DNA of 8,752 nucleotides from Bordetella parapertussis (lineage in GTDB: Bacteria > Pseudomonadota > Gammaproteobacteria > Burkholderiales > Burkholderiaceae_C): the NCBI GenBank assembly GCA_945900685.1, contig CAMDJS010000085.1, positions 1 through 8,752 on the forward strand. Direction: 5' to 3'. Positions 6,668-8,752 of this stretch are shown piece after piece (position 1 is the stretch's first letter; each line of letters starts with the position of its first letter). A program made the translations under genes and the position numbers. Under the pieces are notes generated by a model. It was not told where the DNA came from and did not search any database. It saw only the letters and a program-made list of their open reading frames with translations.

Positions 6668-6948
6668 GTGTGCTCCTTCAGCCTTTCGGCCATGTTTGAT
6701 AAACCAGATAGGTTTGAGGATTTAAATTGAAATTTAAACCGCATTTCCTGTCCCGAAGTCTGGGTTTTAAATCTTGCGCTAACCTTATGCTGTGAAAACA
6801 AAAATCGGCGTCAAGGAAAAATTCCCATATACCCATCTTAACCACGCACTGTTGAATTGCACTAGGTTGCAATACCTTAAACGGGAAAACCCTTAAGACC
6901 TTGACAGCCTATGCCATGCAATTCAAACACCCAAGGACTTTGATAAAA
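6668..6948. promoter_or_regulatory. Divergent regulatory region, PQQ alcohol dehydrogenase / ankyrin gene
   Basis: This 281-bp AT-rich gap holds no gene. It contains several inverted repeats: AAACC-agata-GGTTT (6701-6715), TTTAAATT-ga-AATTTAAA (6721-6738) and ATTGCA-ctaggt-TGCAAT (6856-6873). It also has a direct repeat CCTTAA at 6875-6880 and 6891-6896. A possible minus-strand sigma70 promoter for the dehydrogenase is TTGACG (6814-6809) with CATAAG (6789-6784), though the 19-nt spacer is long. Just before the dehydrogenase ribosome site the transcript can form GGCC-GAAA-GGCT. No clear plus-strand promoter was found for the ankyrin gene. Confidence 0.45.
6721..6738. repeat. 18-bp near-perfect palindrome upstream of the PQQ alcohol dehydrogenase
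   Basis: TTTAAATT, two-base centre GA, AATTTAAA: 8-bp perfect arms, about 54-71 bp upstream of the dehydrogenase ATG. It is followed closely by a second inverted repeat AAACC-agata-GGTTT (6701-6715). The arrangement resembles an operator for a dimeric regulator, downstream of the candidate promoter at 6784-6814. The symmetry is direct observation; the regulatory role is inference. Confidence 0.4.
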
Positions 6949-7602
6949 ATGATTAAATACACCAAACTGCTTACTATGGGACTCGCTTTGCTGTTGGGCT
7001 TGTGCCCTGCCGCCTTTGCCCAAAACGACTCCACCTTCACCCTCAATGCCCAATTGTTGGTCGCTGCTCGCCAAAGTGATGTCGAAGGTGTGAAGAAAAG
7101 CCTCGCGCGCGGGGCGCTACCCAATTCACGTAACCGGCAAGGCAAAACCTCGCTGTTCATGTCGATTGAAAAAGACCACATGGAGATTTTCAAAATGATG
7201 TTGGACGGCGGTGCCGATGTGAACCTGGCTTCACTCGAAAAAGTCACCCCACTGATTGCCGCTTCCTACGCTGGTAACCACAGGATGGTGGCTTTGTTGA
7301 TTGAAAAAGGGGCCAAGCTAGAAGAAGAAGACAGGTTGCATAAATCGGCACTGGTGTATGCCGCTGGCATGGGGCATAGCAAGGTGGTGGAGCAACTGGT
7401 CAATGCAGGTGCTTTGATAGATGCTGCCTACATTGATGGATTGACGCCGCTCATGTGGGCGGCCGGTCAAGGTCACGCAGACACTGCGCGTTTTTTAGTG
7501 ACCAAAGGCGCGAACAAAGGCCTGAAAGACGAGCGTGGATTAACCGCTTTGGAGATGGCCAAAGAAGCCGGTCATGCACAGATTGCGGCGATGTTGGAGT
7601 AA
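6949..7602 (+). CDS. Exported ankyrin-repeat protein
   Basis: A 217-aa protein with a clear signal peptide (MIKYTKLLTMGLALLLGLCPAAFA, cleaved near A24), so it is expected in the periplasm. The mature part is almost entirely ankyrin repeats, about five full ones starting near residues 33, 66, 99, 132 and 165, and a final half repeat (LTALEMAKEAGHAQIAAMLE). Consensus elements such as TPLIAASYAGN, SALVYAAGMGH and TPLMWAAGQGH are obvious. Ankyrin repeats mediate protein-protein contact, and no catalytic domain is present. I chose the ATG at 6949 because it gives a normal signal peptide and has AAGGA at 6933-6937, though the 11-nt spacing is long; an in-frame ATG at 6916 and a TTG at 6901 are less likely. 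It is divergent from the PQQ dehydrogenase across a shared regulatory region, so the two may be co-regulated; a binding partner is unknown. Confidence 0.88.
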   Translation: MIKYTKLLTMGLALLLGLCPAAFAQNDSTFTLNAQLLVAARQSDVEGVKKSLARGALPNSRNRQGKTSLFMSIEKDHMEIFKMMLDGGADVNLASLEKVTPLIAASYAGNHRMVALLIEKGAKLEEEDRLHKSALVYAAGMGHSKVVEQLVNAGALIDAAYIDGLTPLMWAAGQGHADTARFLVTKGANKGLKDERGLTALEMAKEAGHAQIAAMLE

Positions 7603-7680
7603 TCAAACAATGCCCTGAGCCCAGGCCTTATTTCGTTTGCCAAGCGGGTTTTCTGTGTCAAGTGGGGAGTTAACTCAACT
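7603..7680. other. Convergent intergenic gap, ankyrin gene / metallopeptidase-like gene
   Basis: A 78-bp gap with a perfect palindrome GAGTTAACTC at 7667-7676, flanked by AAGT (7660-7663) and ACTT (7678-7681), and a weak stem CCTG-agcc-CAGG (7614-7625) followed by a T-rich stretch. Neither qualifies as a clear intrinsic terminator. Confidence 0.4.
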
Positions 7681-8229
7681 TCATTGGTTGGGTTCGTTGA
7701 AGCAGCTTTTCTCAACCTCGTCATACATGGCCGCGCGCTGCGTGTCGCTGTGATAGATGTGCCAAATTTGATCCGCAATCGCGCGTGTCAAATGCTTGAA
7801 CTCTGGGTTGCAATGGTGTTTGAGTTGGTCTTGAAAAGTGGCTTGTCCGCGTTGCCATCTGTTCTCTCGCAAAATGAATGCATAGTGCACCAGTTCATGG
7901 CCTACCCCCCAGGTCACCATTTCCTTGCTGTACTGCTCGATAGTGCGCGGGGCGATACTGATTTGCATTGCATACTCAGGAAATTGCTCGGTCGGGTATT
8001 GAAAACCCATGCGAGCAAAAGGCGGCACATGCCAGTCCAAAACCAATTTAGGTGGCGGCAAATCCGCAGGTGCGTGTGTGCTTGTTTTCACAAAATCCCA
8101 TAAACGGCCAATGACGTCGTAATCGATTTCAGGTGGCGTGTATTCGATTTGTTTGAAATCATTGGCGGCCATGACTGAACTGCACAGCCACACGCTTGAA
8201 AATGCGAAAAGAACCTTGTTGAACCGCAT
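7681..8229 (-). CDS. Exported protein with HELVH zinc-metallopeptidase motif
   Basis: I do not recognise a named family with certainty. The 182-aa protein begins with a signal peptide (MRFNKVLFAFSSVWLCSSVMA, cleavage near residue 21-22), so it should be periplasmic or membrane-proximal. HELVH (111-115), preceded by WGVG, matches the HExxH zinc-binding signature of gluzincin-like peptidases. Histidines H138/H139 in KHHCNPEF resemble the third ligand region of SprT-like minimal metallopeptidases. C140 and C176 could form a disulfide. The start at 8229 is supported by AAGGA (8241-8237) with 7-nt spacing and by the signal peptide; the frame extends 20 codons upstream to 8289 with less typical sequence. 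It lies downstream of the MFS gene on the same strand and converges with the ankyrin gene. Peptidase activity and substrate are unproven. Confidence 0.78.
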   Translation of the reverse strand: MRFNKVLFAFSSVWLCSSVMAANDFKQIEYTPPEIDYDVIGRLWDFVKTSTHAPADLPPPKLVLDWHVPPFARMGFQYPTEQFPEYAMQISIAPRTIEQYSKEMVTWGVGHELVHYAFILRENRWQRGQATFQDQLKHHCNPEFKHLTRAIADQIWHIYHSDTQRAAMYDEVEKSCFNEPNQ

Positions 8230-8326
8230 GCCTGATTCCTTAGTAGACAAACAAGTTTGGCATCTGGGGACCAAAGCCGGACTGGCCATGAGACATGCCC
8301 CTAACCGGAACGGGGTAGTGCGGTAA

Positions 8327-8752
8327 TCACAATGTATTGCGTCTGGCCAAAGCAGGAAACAGTTTGAGCCAAGCCGCAGCGATCAAAACAGTGCCTATGC
8401 CGCCGGCCACCACAGACACGACAGGACCCCACAAGGCCGCCGTCAGCCCGGATTCAAATTCGCCCAATTCATTGGATGCGCCGATGAACACGCCATTGAC
8501 CGCAGCCACTCGACCACGCATCTCATCCGGCGTTTCCATTTGCATGAGCGTCAAGCGAGTGACGACACTGATGTTATCTGCCGCCCCGCTCACCGCCAGC
8601 GCCACCATCGACAAGACAAAACTGTCTGACAGGCCAAACACTATCAAAGACAAGCCAAACACCGCCACGGCAGCCAACAACTTGTAGCCTACGTTGCGCT
8701 GGATCGGCCAACGGGTGATCACGACAGACATGCACAACGCGCCCGCCGCAGG
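8327..8752 (-). CDS. MFS transporter, C-terminal part (N-terminus beyond window)
   Basis: C-terminal 141 residues of a major facilitator superfamily exporter; the frame is open to the right edge, so most of the protein lies outside the window. About three hydrophobic helices are visible (GYKLLAAVAVFGLSLIVFGL, SFVLSMVALAVSGAADNIS and PVVSVVAGGIGTVLIAAAWL). The loop TPDEMRGRVAAVNGVFIGASNELGEFESG is characteristic of the EntS-like MFS_3 group of predicted exporters. The substrate cannot be inferred; enterobactin export by EntS is only a distant family example. The stop codon at 8329-8327 is 97 bp from the start of the metallopeptidase-like gene on the same strand, with no convincing terminator between, so co-transcription is possible. 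Confidence 0.88.
   Translation of the reverse strand, partial: PAAGALCMSVVITRWPIQRNVGYKLLAAVAVFGLSLIVFGLSDSFVLSMVALAVSGAADNISVVTRLTLMQMETPDEMRGRVAAVNGVFIGASNELGEFESGLTAALWGPVVSVVAGGIGTVLIAAAWLKLFPALARRNTL

Noticed and set aside
6901..6929. TTGACA at 6901-6906 as a promoter for the ankyrin gene
   Set aside because: No acceptable -10 hexamer lies 16-18 bp downstream, and the start would fall on or past the ribosome site.
7611..7640. Terminator after the ankyrin gene
   Set aside because: The only stem is four base pairs (CCTG/CAGG) and the following sequence is not a proper T-run.
8230..8289. 20-codon N-terminal extension of the metallopeptidase-like protein
   Set aside because: It would bury the signal peptide behind a polar segment, while the internal ATG at 8229 has a good AAGGA at 7-nt spacing.

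Overview
The window looks like a piece of a Burkholderiales (probably Comamonadaceae-type) betaproteobacterial chromosome. The basis is the moderate-to-high GC, the pairing of two lipid A-type acyltransferase genes divergent from metK, and the protein sequences themselves. I could not run a search, so the taxonomy is inference. All genes are ordinary bacterial coding sequences; I see no rRNA, tRNA, CRISPR array, insertion sequence or phage gene.

Layout, left to right. (1) 1-1676, minus strand: two paralogous LpxL/HtrB-family acyltransferases joined by a 4-base GTGA overlap; the second runs off the left edge just short of its C-terminus. (2) 1677-1834: a divergent promoter region. (3) 1835-3016, plus strand: metK, S-adenosylmethionine synthetase. 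(4) 3017-3155: a convergent intergenic region packed with nested inverted repeats. It also holds an in-frame second copy of the last 14 codons of metK, 120 bp downstream of the first. (5) 3156-6667, minus strand: three genes transcribed in the order PQQ-dependent alcohol dehydrogenase, di-haem cytochrome c4, AlkB-type alkane monooxygenase. A strong intrinsic terminator lies between the dehydrogenase and the cytochrome. (6) 6668-6948: a divergent regulatory region rich in inverted repeats. (7) 6949-7602, plus strand: an exported ankyrin-repeat protein. (8) 7681-8229, minus strand: an exported protein with a HELVH zinc-metallopeptidase motif. (9) 8327-8752, minus strand: the C-terminal part of an MFS exporter.

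The most coherent functional story is region 5. AlkB would hydroxylate a terminal methyl group in the inner membrane, the periplasmic quinoprotein would oxidise the resulting alcohol, and the cytochrome c4 could carry the electrons to the terminal oxidase. The dehydrogenase carries the extra aspartate (D330, in a D-L-D motif) that marks lanthanide-dependent quinoprotein alcohol dehydrogenases. No rubredoxin, rubredoxin reductase or PQQ biosynthesis gene is in the window, so these must be supplied from elsewhere if the model is right.

The most unusual DNA-level signal is the metK tail duplicate. Its differences from the real tail are almost all synonymous, so it probably diverged while still coding, as expected if metK was partly replaced by a diverged allele.
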